Source: an uncultured Eubacteriales bacterium
Lineage (GTDB): Bacteria > Bacillota > Clostridia > Oscillospirales > Oscillospiraceae
Direction of reading: 5' to 3'
DNA: 10,377 bases
Assembly: GCA_900551355.1 (NCBI GenBank)
Contig: URVR01000052.1
Span: 1-10,377, forward strand
In this document: positions 5,745-10,377 of the stretch, piece after piece
How the letters are laid out: each line of letters opens with the position of its first letter
Numbering within the stretch: position 1 is the stretch's first letter
The notes under the pieces: generated by a model
The model's database searches: none
What the model was told of the DNA's origin: nothing
The model's input: the letters and a program-made list of their open reading frames with translations, nothing else
Made by a program: the position numbers and the translations under genes

Positions 5745-6104
5745 TCAGTTGAAGCTGATGCCGCCCACATGGACGTTGACCGCCGTTACCGCAAAGCCGG
5801 TCATGCCCTCCAGCGCGGTGCGTACCATCTGTTGGACCTTCTTGGCCACGTCGCCGATGGCGCTGCCGTAGCGGACGACGATGAACAGGTTCACCACGAT
5901 GCCCTCGCCGTCCATCTCCACCCGGACGCCCTTGGCGGACATCTTCTTGCCGCCCATCAGATCGGACACATTGGCGCTCATCATGGCGCTGACACCGTCC
6001 ACCTCCGCGGCGGTGGTGGAGGCGATAGAGGCCACCACATCCTCCGAGATCTGGATGGCGCCGTCCTCCTCCTGATGGATCATGTATTCCTTATTTTCAG
6101 CCAT
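5745..6104 (-). CDS. Asp23/Gls24 family envelope stress protein (YqhY-like)
   Basis: A 119-residue Asp23/Gls24 (DUF322) protein. The signature DGAIQISEDVVASIASTTAA followed by EVDGVSAM covers residues 14-41; KGVRVEMDGEGIVVNLFIVV covers 58-77 and is followed by the helix DVAKKVQQMVRTALEGMTGF (85-104) and a last strand VTAVNVHVGGI. It has no transmembrane segment. Family members associate with the envelope; the Bacillus homologue yqhY lies between the accBC genes and nusB and is linked to acetyl-CoA carboxylase function. Here accB and accC are absent and the gene directly follows the spoIIIA block. AAGGAG lies 10 bases before the ATG. It is the first gene after its own promoter. Confidence 0.93.
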   Translation of the reverse strand: MAENKEYMIHQEEDGAIQISEDVVASIASTTAAEVDGVSAMMSANVSDLMGGKKMSAKGVRVEMDGEGIVVNLFIVVRYGSAIGDVAKKVQQMVRTALEGMTGFAVTAVNVHVGGISFN

Positions 6105-6144
6105 GTTGCGTTATCTCCTTGCGCTGTCTTTCGTGATTCAGTTT

Positions 6145-6173
6145 AGTATACCATTTTTTGCGCCGGAATACAA
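6145..6173 (-). promoter_or_regulatory. Sigma-A promoter for the asp23-nusB-xse-ispA genes
   Basis: On the minus strand TTGTAT (6173-6168) and TATACT (6150-6145) lie 17 bases apart, with TG one base before the -10 (extended -10). The -35 begins only 3 bases after the spoIIIAH stop. I see no terminator hairpin between spoIIIAH and this promoter, so spoIIIA transcripts could also run on. Confidence 0.8.
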
Positions 6174-6176
6174 CAC

Positions 6177-6794
6177 CTATTTTGCGTCATCCCTCTGTTC
6201 ATCGGTCTGCGCGGCGCTGGCAGGCACCTCCGCCTCCTGGGTGCTGCCGGTCTGGGACGCGGCGGAGGCCCCCGCCTCCATGATCCGGATCTGATCCGGG
6301 GTGTAGCTGGTCTCGCTGACCACGATGTCCTTGATGCGGGCCACGTCCACCGCGTCCAGCCCATCCGGGTCGGACACCACCACGCTGATGGCGTCCTCGC
6401 CCATAAAGGCCACGCAGTCGGCGTAGCCCTTGGCCACCACCAGGCTCTCGATCTGGGACTCCGCCACGGTGTAGGCCGCCAGCACCTGCAGGGTCTGGGA
6501 CGCCTCGTTCAGCACATCCTCCGCGGCGTTTTCATCCACCTGCGCCTCCTGCAGCATGCTGATGGCGGTGTCGCGGGCCTGCTTGCGGCTGAGCCGCGCC
6601 GTGGCGAAGTAGTCGTCCCCGGCGGCGGTCACCTCCGCGTCCGTCGTCTCGCCGTTCACCAATGCAGACTGTCCCAGCACCTTCTTGCCGCTGTTCTCCA
6701 CGTTGCCGGTATAGCGCCAGTTGAGATACACCGAGGTGCCCACCAGCAGCAGTACCGCCGCCACCACCGCGCGCCGCTTCCATACCTGTTTCAT
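6177..6794 (-). CDS. spoIIIAH: Stage III sporulation protein AH
   Basis: A 205-residue SpoIIIAH, the mother-cell membrane partner of forespore SpoIIQ; together they bridge the intermembrane space of the engulfed spore as part of the feeding-tube channel. A basic N-terminus (MKQVWKRR) precedes one transmembrane helix (about 9-24) ending in YLNWRYTG, a family hallmark. The outer domain follows (about 60-172): DDYFATARLSRKQARDTAIS, LVVAKGYADCVAF, ISVVVSDPDGLDAVDVARIK, with the YscJ/FliF-like fold known for the family. The C-terminal 35 residues are low-complexity Ala/Ser/Gln/Glu. ATG 6794 has GGAGGAG at 7 bases. It begins 23 bases after spoIIIAG and is the last gene of the spoIIIA block. Length is close to the 218 of Bacillus. 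Confidence 0.94.
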   Translation of the reverse strand: MKQVWKRRAVVAAVLLLVGTSVYLNWRYTGNVENSGKKVLGQSALVNGETTDAEVTAAGDDYFATARLSRKQARDTAISMLQEAQVDENAAEDVLNEASQTLQVLAAYTVAESQIESLVVAKGYADCVAFMGEDAISVVVSDPDGLDAVDVARIKDIVVSETSYTPDQIRIMEAGASAASQTGSTQEAEVPASAAQTDEQRDDAK

Positions 6795-6817
6795 GCTCCA
6801 ACTCCTCCTCCATTTTT

Positions 6818-7324
6818 CTATGACTTCCACTTGACCACGGAGATCCTGTCGCTGCTCAGCCCCGTCAGCACGGACACCGCGTTCACCACCGCCAGCCGCA
6901 CGCTGCTGCTGCCGGCGCCCTCGCAGACCACCACTGCCCCCTGATAGGTGGGATAGAGCTGCTGGGTGACCACCACCTCCTGCCGTCCGCTGCCGCGGTT
7001 GACGGTAAGCACCTGCTTTTCCTGCTTGGTCTGGCCGCCGGTGCTGTCGGATAAGCTGCTGTCCTCCGCCAGACGCAGACTGGAGCCGGCACGCAGCGTC
7101 AGCATGATCCGCACGCGGCCCACACCGTCGATGGTGCCCAGCACCTCCGCCATGCGCTGCTCCGTCTCCTCCAGCGAATAGGTCTCCCCCGGCAGCTCGC
7201 TGCTGTCGCCGGAGGTCTGCGCCTTGCCGCCGGTGGGCAGCAGCATCAGCACCACCCCCAGCAGCACCACCAACGCCGCCAGCCTGTATTTTTTCAGCAG
7301 TCCCGTCCACTTCTCCAGCTTCAT
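6818..7324 (-). CDS. spoIIIAG: Stage III sporulation protein AG
   Basis: A 168-residue SpoIIIAG, a single-pass membrane protein whose outer domain forms a large ring in the mother cell-forespore channel. Seen: basic N-terminus MKLEKWTGLLKKYR, transmembrane helix about 15-31, then LEETEQRMAEVLGTIDGVGR followed by VRIMLTL (51-77), a polar loop (about 80-112, where the Bacillus protein carries a longer beta insertion), VVVTQQLYPTYQGAVVVCEG (117-136) and the closing LAVVNAVSVLTGLSSDRISV (144-163). It is clearly shorter than the 229 residues of Bacillus, mainly in the insertion and linker. GAGGTG is just upstream of the ATG, overlapping the end of spoIIIAF, 3 bases away. Confidence 0.93.
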   Translation of the reverse strand: MKLEKWTGLLKKYRLAALVVLLGVVLMLLPTGGKAQTSGDSSELPGETYSLEETEQRMAEVLGTIDGVGRVRIMLTLRAGSSLRLAEDSSLSDSTGGQTKQEKQVLTVNRGSGRQEVVVTQQLYPTYQGAVVVCEGAGSSSVRLAVVNAVSVLTGLSSDRISVVKWKS

Positions 7325-7327
7325 ACG

Positions 7328-7807
7328 TCACCTCGCACGGGGCGCCTGCCACGTCTGCCGCTCCTCGCCGATACCCAGATCGGCGGCGATGCAGGCGGCC
7401 AGTGCCTCGTCTCTCTCCACGTCCAGAGTCACCGCGCAGGGGTAGGGCACACCGGAGCGCAGCTCCGTCTCCACCTCGGCATGGCATGTCACCCCCAGCG
7501 CCGCGCCTTTGTCCGATATATATGCGGCAGTCCGCTGCTCTATGATAGCGGCCAGCTCCGCCGCGTCCGCCGCCCGGTATTCCTCCGTCAGCGCCTGGAT
7601 CTCCTGGGCGTAGTCGTCGTAGGACGCGGCGAAGTCCCGGAAGTCGAACCCCAGCACCGGCTGGAGGATCACCAGCATCAGCGCCACACCGCCGGTGGTG
7701 CGCACGATGGGCCGCAAGCGCCCCTTCGGCACCAGCGCGTACAGAATGGCCAGCACCAGCCCGGCTGCGATGATGGACAGCAGCCACGTCCGCAGTGCCC
7801 CGATCAT
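7328..7807 (-). CDS. spoIIIAF: Stage III sporulation protein AF
   Basis: A 159-residue SpoIIIAF. Two transmembrane helices at about 6-26 and 38-54, with PKGRLRPIVRTTGGVALMLV between them, match the family's conserved N-terminal part; a soluble, outward-facing domain follows (about 60-150, with a helix AAELAAIIEQRTAAYI and a strand CAVTLDVERD). It is part of the spoIIIA membrane complex; its exact role is not settled. ATG 7807 overlaps the spoIIIAE stop by 4 bases (ATGA, 7804-7807), so it is probably translated by coupling; no strong separate ribosome site is visible. Length is a little under the Bacillus protein (about 206). Confidence 0.9.
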   Translation of the reverse strand: MIGALRTWLLSIIAAGLVLAILYALVPKGRLRPIVRTTGGVALMLVILQPVLGFDFRDFAASYDDYAQEIQALTEEYRAADAAELAAIIEQRTAAYISDKGAALGVTCHAEVETELRSGVPYPCAVTLDVERDEALAACIAADLGIGEERQTWQAPRAR

Positions 7808-8895
7808 GGCAGCACCGCCGATACGGAGGATGTGATGGAAATGAGCAGCAGCAGCGCACAGCTGCCGGTCATGCCCAGCATCAGGCCGAAGGCCGTGCCC
7901 AGCGCGTCGATAAGCCCTGCCAGCGGCCCCTCGGTGACGGTGCCCGCCAGAAATGCCGTCAGCTTGTACAGCAGGTACTGCACCGCCATGCTGAGGAACG
8001 GCGTCAGGCAGATGGACAGCACCGCCAGCATTCCGAAGATGCCGATGGCGCCCTTCAGCACCCCTGCCCCGGCCAACACTGTCCCCGTGGCCTCGGAGAT
8101 GATGGAGCCAACCACCGGCACCGCCGTGGCGATGGCGCTGCGGGTCATCTGCACCGTCATGGCGTCCGCCGCGCCGGTGGCCGCGCCGGTCAGAGTCAGA
8201 AAGCCGGTGAACACCACCATGGACGCCGTCAGCGCCCAGGTCACAGCCTTGCTGATGCCCGCGCCGATCTTTTTCAGGCTGTGTCCCGGCACCATGGCGT
8301 CGGCGGCGGCCGCCGCGATGCAGGCATACAGCAGCGGCAGCAGCAGCTTCCGGATCACCGTCAGCAGCAGGTTAGTGAAATACACCGTGGCCACCTGCTT
8401 GGCGCCGGCGGAGGCGATACCGCCGCTGGCCGCCACCGCCGCCGACAGCGTGGGCAGCAGCGCCTTGGCGAACACGTCCAGCTCCTCCATGGTCTCCACC
8501 CCCAGTCCCATCATCCGCTTGAAGTCCCCGGCGGCCACCAGTGTGATGGCCAGTGCCCCCGCCATCGGTACGAACTGCGGCACAGCGGGCTGCTCCGCCG
8601 CCGCAAAAAAGCTCTCCGCCACGCTGCACAGCAGCACCACGCCCAGCAGCAGCGCCGCGCCGGAGGCCTTCTCCCGCAGGGCATCGCCCAGATACTGCCG
8701 GGCCTCCTGCCACAGGCGGGACAGTCCCTCCGACCACGCGGTATGATCGGTGCCCTCGTCCAGCCCCTCCAGCCGGGCGGCGGCCTCCGGCGGCAGGGCA
8801 TCCGTCACGCTGTCCGGTACGGACGCCGCCTGCACCGGCACCACCAGCAGCCACAGCAGCGCCGCCGCGGCCAGAAACATCCGTACCCCTCTCAT
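7804..8895 (-). CDS. spoIIIAE: Stage III sporulation protein AE
   Basis: A 363-residue polytopic membrane protein, the largest SpoIIIA component and a likely core of the channel or export apparatus. It begins with a signal peptide (MRGVRMFLAAAALLWLLVVP then VQA, likely cut near residue 24), followed by an outer helical stretch (about 28-75) and about seven hydrophobic segments (78-96, 112-124, 172-200, 218-240, 254-280, 285-310, 335-360). Family motifs visible include SGGIASAGAKQVATVYF (157-173), SLKKIGAGISKAV (206-218) and the conserved VVGSIISEATGTVLAGA (261-277). The ATG at 8895 overlaps the spoIIIAD stop by 4 bases and gives the signal peptide its basic n-region; ATG 8880 has a better ribosome site (AGAGGGG) and would remove 5 residues. 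Length is close to the usual 390-400. Confidence 0.93.
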   Translation of the reverse strand: MRGVRMFLAAAALLWLLVVPVQAASVPDSVTDALPPEAAARLEGLDEGTDHTAWSEGLSRLWQEARQYLGDALREKASGAALLLGVVLLCSVAESFFAAAEQPAVPQFVPMAGALAITLVAAGDFKRMMGLGVETMEELDVFAKALLPTLSAAVAASGGIASAGAKQVATVYFTNLLLTVIRKLLLPLLYACIAAAAADAMVPGHSLKKIGAGISKAVTWALTASMVVFTGFLTLTGAATGAADAMTVQMTRSAIATAVPVVGSIISEATGTVLAGAGVLKGAIGIFGMLAVLSICLTPFLSMAVQYLLYKLTAFLAGTVTEGPLAGLIDALGTAFGLMLGMTGSCALLLLISITSSVSAVLP

Positions 8896-9278
8896 AGCAG
8901 CGACCGCAGCATGTCCCACGCCGCCTGAAACAGCGGCAGCGAGACGAGGATGGCGGTGACGGCTCCCGCCGTCTCCACCAGCGACGCCATGGCCCCCTCC
9001 CCCGCGTCCTTGCAGAGGTCGGAGCCTGTCCGGCTGACGAGCGCGATGCCCACGGTCTTCACCAGCGGGGCAAACAGCTCCGTGGGCAGGCCGCCCCAGT
9101 CCGACAGCTGCGTGAAGAAGTCCCGTATCTCCCCCAGCGGCTCCGCCAGCAAAAACAGCACCGCGCCGCAGATCGCCAGTGCCAGCAGCAGCGCCATGTC
9201 CGGGTTCGTCCGCTTCAGCAGCACCGCCAGCAGCGCCCCGGTAAGGCACAGGGCGCTCAGTCGCATCACCGTCTCCAT
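8892..9278 (-). CDS. spoIIIAD: Stage III sporulation protein AD
   Basis: A 128-residue SpoIIIAD, a small membrane protein of the SpoIIIA complex, paired with SpoIIIAC. Helices at about 5-21, 27-44 and 104-122. The central block ELFAPLVKTVGIALVSRTGS followed by DLCKDAGEGAMASLVETAGAV (67-107) matches the Bacillus pattern (LKIIGIAY, then KDAGQGAIASKIELAGK). The ATG at 9278 gives the family-like length but has no clear ribosome site; ATG 9266, 12 bases on, has GGAG before it. The gap to spoIIIAC is 3 bases, so coupling is likely. Confidence 0.92.
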   Translation of the reverse strand: METVMRLSALCLTGALLAVLLKRTNPDMALLLALAICGAVLFLLAEPLGEIRDFFTQLSDWGGLPTELFAPLVKTVGIALVSRTGSDLCKDAGEGAMASLVETAGAVTAILVSLPLFQAAWDMLRSLL

Positions 9279-9281
9279 GGG

Positions 9282-9476
9282 CTACAGGGAAAACAGCGTC
9301 TTGACCATGTCAAACAGGTCGCTGATCTGCTGCACCAGCATCATCAGCACCACCACCAGCCCGGCCAGCGTGGTCATCAGGGCCTGCTCCTCCCGGCCGC
9401 TGCGCACCAGCAGCAGGTTCAGCACCGCCACCAGAATGCCGATGGCCGCAATTTTGAAAATCAGATCAACGTCCAT
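9282..9476 (-). CDS. spoIIIAC: Stage III sporulation protein AC
   Basis: A 64-residue SpoIIIAC, the smallest SpoIIIA protein, with two transmembrane helices (about 5-24 and 33-53) separated by a short polar loop RSGREEQ. MDVDLIFKIAAIGILVAVLN fits the family start (Bacillus protein is 68 residues). AC and AD share fold features and may form a hetero-oligomeric ring in the mother-cell membrane. ATG 9476 has GAGGT 5 bases upstream, 8 bases after the spoIIIAB stop. An alternative longer reading frame in the same phase extends into spoIIIAB but shadows it. Confidence 0.92.
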   Translation of the reverse strand: MDVDLIFKIAAIGILVAVLNLLLVRSGREEQALMTTLAGLVVVLMMLVQQISDLFDMVKTLFSL

Positions 9477-9484
9477 GTCGTACC

Positions 9485-9970
9485 TCAAATCAGTAGGATC
9501 ACCAACAGCCCGGCGGCGGAGAACAGCGCCGCGCCGGTGAGCCTGCGATCCCGTGTATCCTCCCGTTCCCGGCGCTCCGTCAGCTGGCGCAGCCGGCGCT
9601 GGGCGTATTGCAGCCCCGTCAGCAGGTGCGTCTCGTCGCCGGTCAGCTCCATGCTCCGCAGAATCTCCGCCGCCTCCGCGTCCGTCAGTGCGGAGAACGC
9701 ATGATCCCATGCGGTTTGTAAAGATATATTCCTTCCCACTTCCCCAAGCACCTCGGCAAAGTATGTACCACAGCAGGGCCGCTGTGCCAGCTCCGTCAGC
9801 AGCGGTGTCATGGACTGCCGCTGCCAGCGGATGGCCGTCTCCATGTGCGCCAGCGCCTGTGCCAACGCCTGCACCAGCTCCCGCCGCTGCCGCAGCTGCC
9901 GGTACCTGGCGATGCAGATCCAGACGGCGCCGCAGGCGATGCAGACCGCCCCCAGCAGCTTGCCGGTCAC
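9485..9970 (-). CDS. spoIIIAB: Stage III sporulation protein AB
   Basis: A 161-residue SpoIIIAB, a membrane protein with a helical cytoplasmic domain that resembles the GspF platform protein of type II secretion. N-terminal transmembrane helix about 5-21, basic loop RYRQLRQRRE, a helical bundle (about 31-142) with ALAHMETAIRWQRQSMTPLL (39-58) and ELTGDE-like MELTGDETHLLTG (107-119), and a C-terminal helix (144-161). The start is GTG at 9970: its GTGA overlaps the spoIIIAA stop (9967-9970), and GGAG lies 5 bases upstream. Length is near the Bacillus protein (171). It should interact with SpoIIIAA, the ATPase, in the manner of secretion-system platform and motor pairs. Confidence 0.92.
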   Translation of the reverse strand: MTGKLLGAVCIACGAVWICIARYRQLRQRRELVQALAQALAHMETAIRWQRQSMTPLLTELAQRPCCGTYFAEVLGEVGRNISLQTAWDHAFSALTDAEAAEILRSMELTGDETHLLTGLQYAQRRLRQLTERREREDTRDRRLTGAALFSAAGLLVILLI

Positions 9971-10329
9971 AGCGTCTCCGTCCGGTATACCCGGCGTCCG
10001 TTCTCCACAGCGATGGTCACCAGACGCCGGAACACCTGCATCTCCAGCAGCCGGGCAAACAGCGGCTTTCGCGCCAGCTCCTCCCGGTCGGCGGCATGGA
10101 TGGTAGCCAGCAGCCGCACACCGCAGTTGGCGGCGGCCAGCATGGCCCGCAGATCCTCCTCCGCCGTGATCTCGTCCACCGCAATGATCTGCGGATTGGC
10201 CGCCCGCAGCAGCATGGAGATGCCCAGCGCCTTGGGACAGCCGTCCAGCACATCGGTGTGGGCGCCCACCTCCAGCTGCGGCACGCCCCGGTACATGGCG
10301 GCCAGCTCTCCCCGCTCGTCCACCACGCC
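9967..10329 (-). CDS. spoIIIAA: SpoIIIAA, mother-cell ATPase of the SpoIIIA complex (C-terminal part only)
   Basis: Only the last 120 residues are present. SpoIIIAA is a soluble AAA-type ATPase similar to secretion ATPases (GspE/VirB11), powering or regulating the channel. The visible piece starts at GVVDERGELAAMYRGVPQLE and continues with VGAHTDVLDGCPKALGISML, closely following the Bacillus pattern GVVDERSEIAG; Walker B is in PQIIAVDEI (46-54), followed by TAEED, and LLATIHAADREEL (73-85) is the sensor-like region. Walker A and the N-terminal 60 percent are missing because the contig ends in adapter sequence at 10330. Any translation reading on from 10330 (beginning MRSSAASDVYKRQ or, in another frame, MCIRDR) is artefact. 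It overlaps spoIIIAB by 4 bases. Confidence 0.93.
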   Translation of the reverse strand, partial: GVVDERGELAAMYRGVPQLEVGAHTDVLDGCPKALGISMLLRAANPQIIAVDEITAEEDLRAMLAAANCGVRLLATIHAADREELARKPLFARLLEMQVFRRLVTIAVENGRRVYRTETL

Positions 10330-10377
10330 CTGTCTCTTATACACATCTGACGCTGCCGACGATCGCATAAGTGTAGA
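10330..10377 (+). other. Untrimmed Illumina Nextera adapter with i5 index
   Basis: From 10330 the sequence is CTGTCTCTTATACACATCT followed by GACGCTGCCGACGA, the reverse complement of the Nextera read-1 tail with the Tn5 mosaic end. Next come eight index bases, TCGCATAA (10363-10370), and GTGTAGA (10371-10377), the start of the P5 flow-cell sequence. TCGCATAA is the reverse complement of TTATGCGA, which I recall as Nextera XT v2 index S522. It is library artefact, not DNA of the organism. Confidence 0.97.

Noticed and set aside
7481..8928. Long plus-strand open frames opposite spoIIIAE and AF
   Set aside because: They lack a family pattern and a ribosome site and are antisense to well-supported spoIIIA genes; GC-rich third positions keep stop codons rare on the opposite strand.
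8896..9249. Longer spoIIIAE start at 9249
   Set aside because: The added 118 residues are an out-of-frame reading of spoIIIAD, and the signal peptide at 8895 marks the real N-terminus.
1..10329. CRISPR array, defence island, prophage, toxin-antitoxin or biosynthetic cluster
   Set aside because: I looked for spaced repeats, nuclease/helicase defence sets, integrases and small paired toxin genes and saw none; every gene fits sporulation, repair or core metabolism.
1..10329. tRNA, rRNA, riboswitch or T-box leader
   Set aside because: All intergenic gaps are under 150 bases and are accounted for by promoters, ribosome sites and hairpins; none shows a cloverleaf or a known leader motif by eye.
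10330..10368. Coding extension of SpoIIIAA beginning MRSSAASDVYKRQ, and an overlapping frame beginning MCIRDR
   Set aside because: Both are translations of the Nextera adapter; genuine SpoIIIAA sequence stops at 10329.

Overview
The window reads as chromosomal DNA of a GC-rich, endospore-forming Clostridia-type bacterium (Bacillota), probably near the Oscillospiraceae. That placement is inference: it rests on a complete-looking spoIIIAB-AH set, spoIIGA, a strictly Firmicutes-style Asp23-nusB-xseA-xseB-ispA order, strong AGGAGG ribosome binding sites and high GC. No phage, transposon, plasmid, CRISPR, tRNA or rRNA signal is visible. The last 48 bases are not genomic: they are an untrimmed Illumina Nextera adapter with an index, so the real contig ends at 10329.

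Layout from left to right. At 1-123 (minus) lies the first 41 codons of spoIIGA, the pro-sigma-E protease, cut by the window edge, with a putative long-spacer promoter just upstream. At 263-2109 (minus) is a four-gene operon: rarA, a DUF951-type CXXC protein, a 32-residue membrane peptide and a Dabb-fold protein; it ends near a 12-bp hairpin at 228-256. At 2215-2850 (plus) is nth, endonuclease III. rarA and nth diverge from two overlapping sigma-A-type promoters whose hexamers are placed with exact mirror symmetry. nth converges on ispA at a perfect 50-base palindrome that holds both stop codons and looks like a bidirectional terminator.

From 2895 to 10329 everything is on the minus strand. 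Read in the direction of transcription it is spoIIIAA (3' part only), AB, AC, AD, AE, AF, AG, AH, then asp23/yqhY-like, nusB, xseA, xseB and ispA. The spoIIIA proteins build the mother-cell half of the channel that feeds the engulfed forespore. A good extended -10 promoter sits between spoIIIAH and asp23, so the downstream housekeeping genes (envelope-linked Asp23 protein, transcription antitermination factor NusB, exonuclease VII, farnesyl/geranyl diphosphate synthase) can be expressed outside sporulation. Gene junctions are tight, with many 4-base stop/start overlaps.

I found no undescribed multi-gene system here. The points worth a second look are regulatory (the symmetric promoter pair, the shared-stop palindrome, a hairpin between nusB and xseA, the spoIIGA promoter spacing), one tiny conserved-looking membrane ORF, and the adapter artefact, which also creates false protein N-termini.
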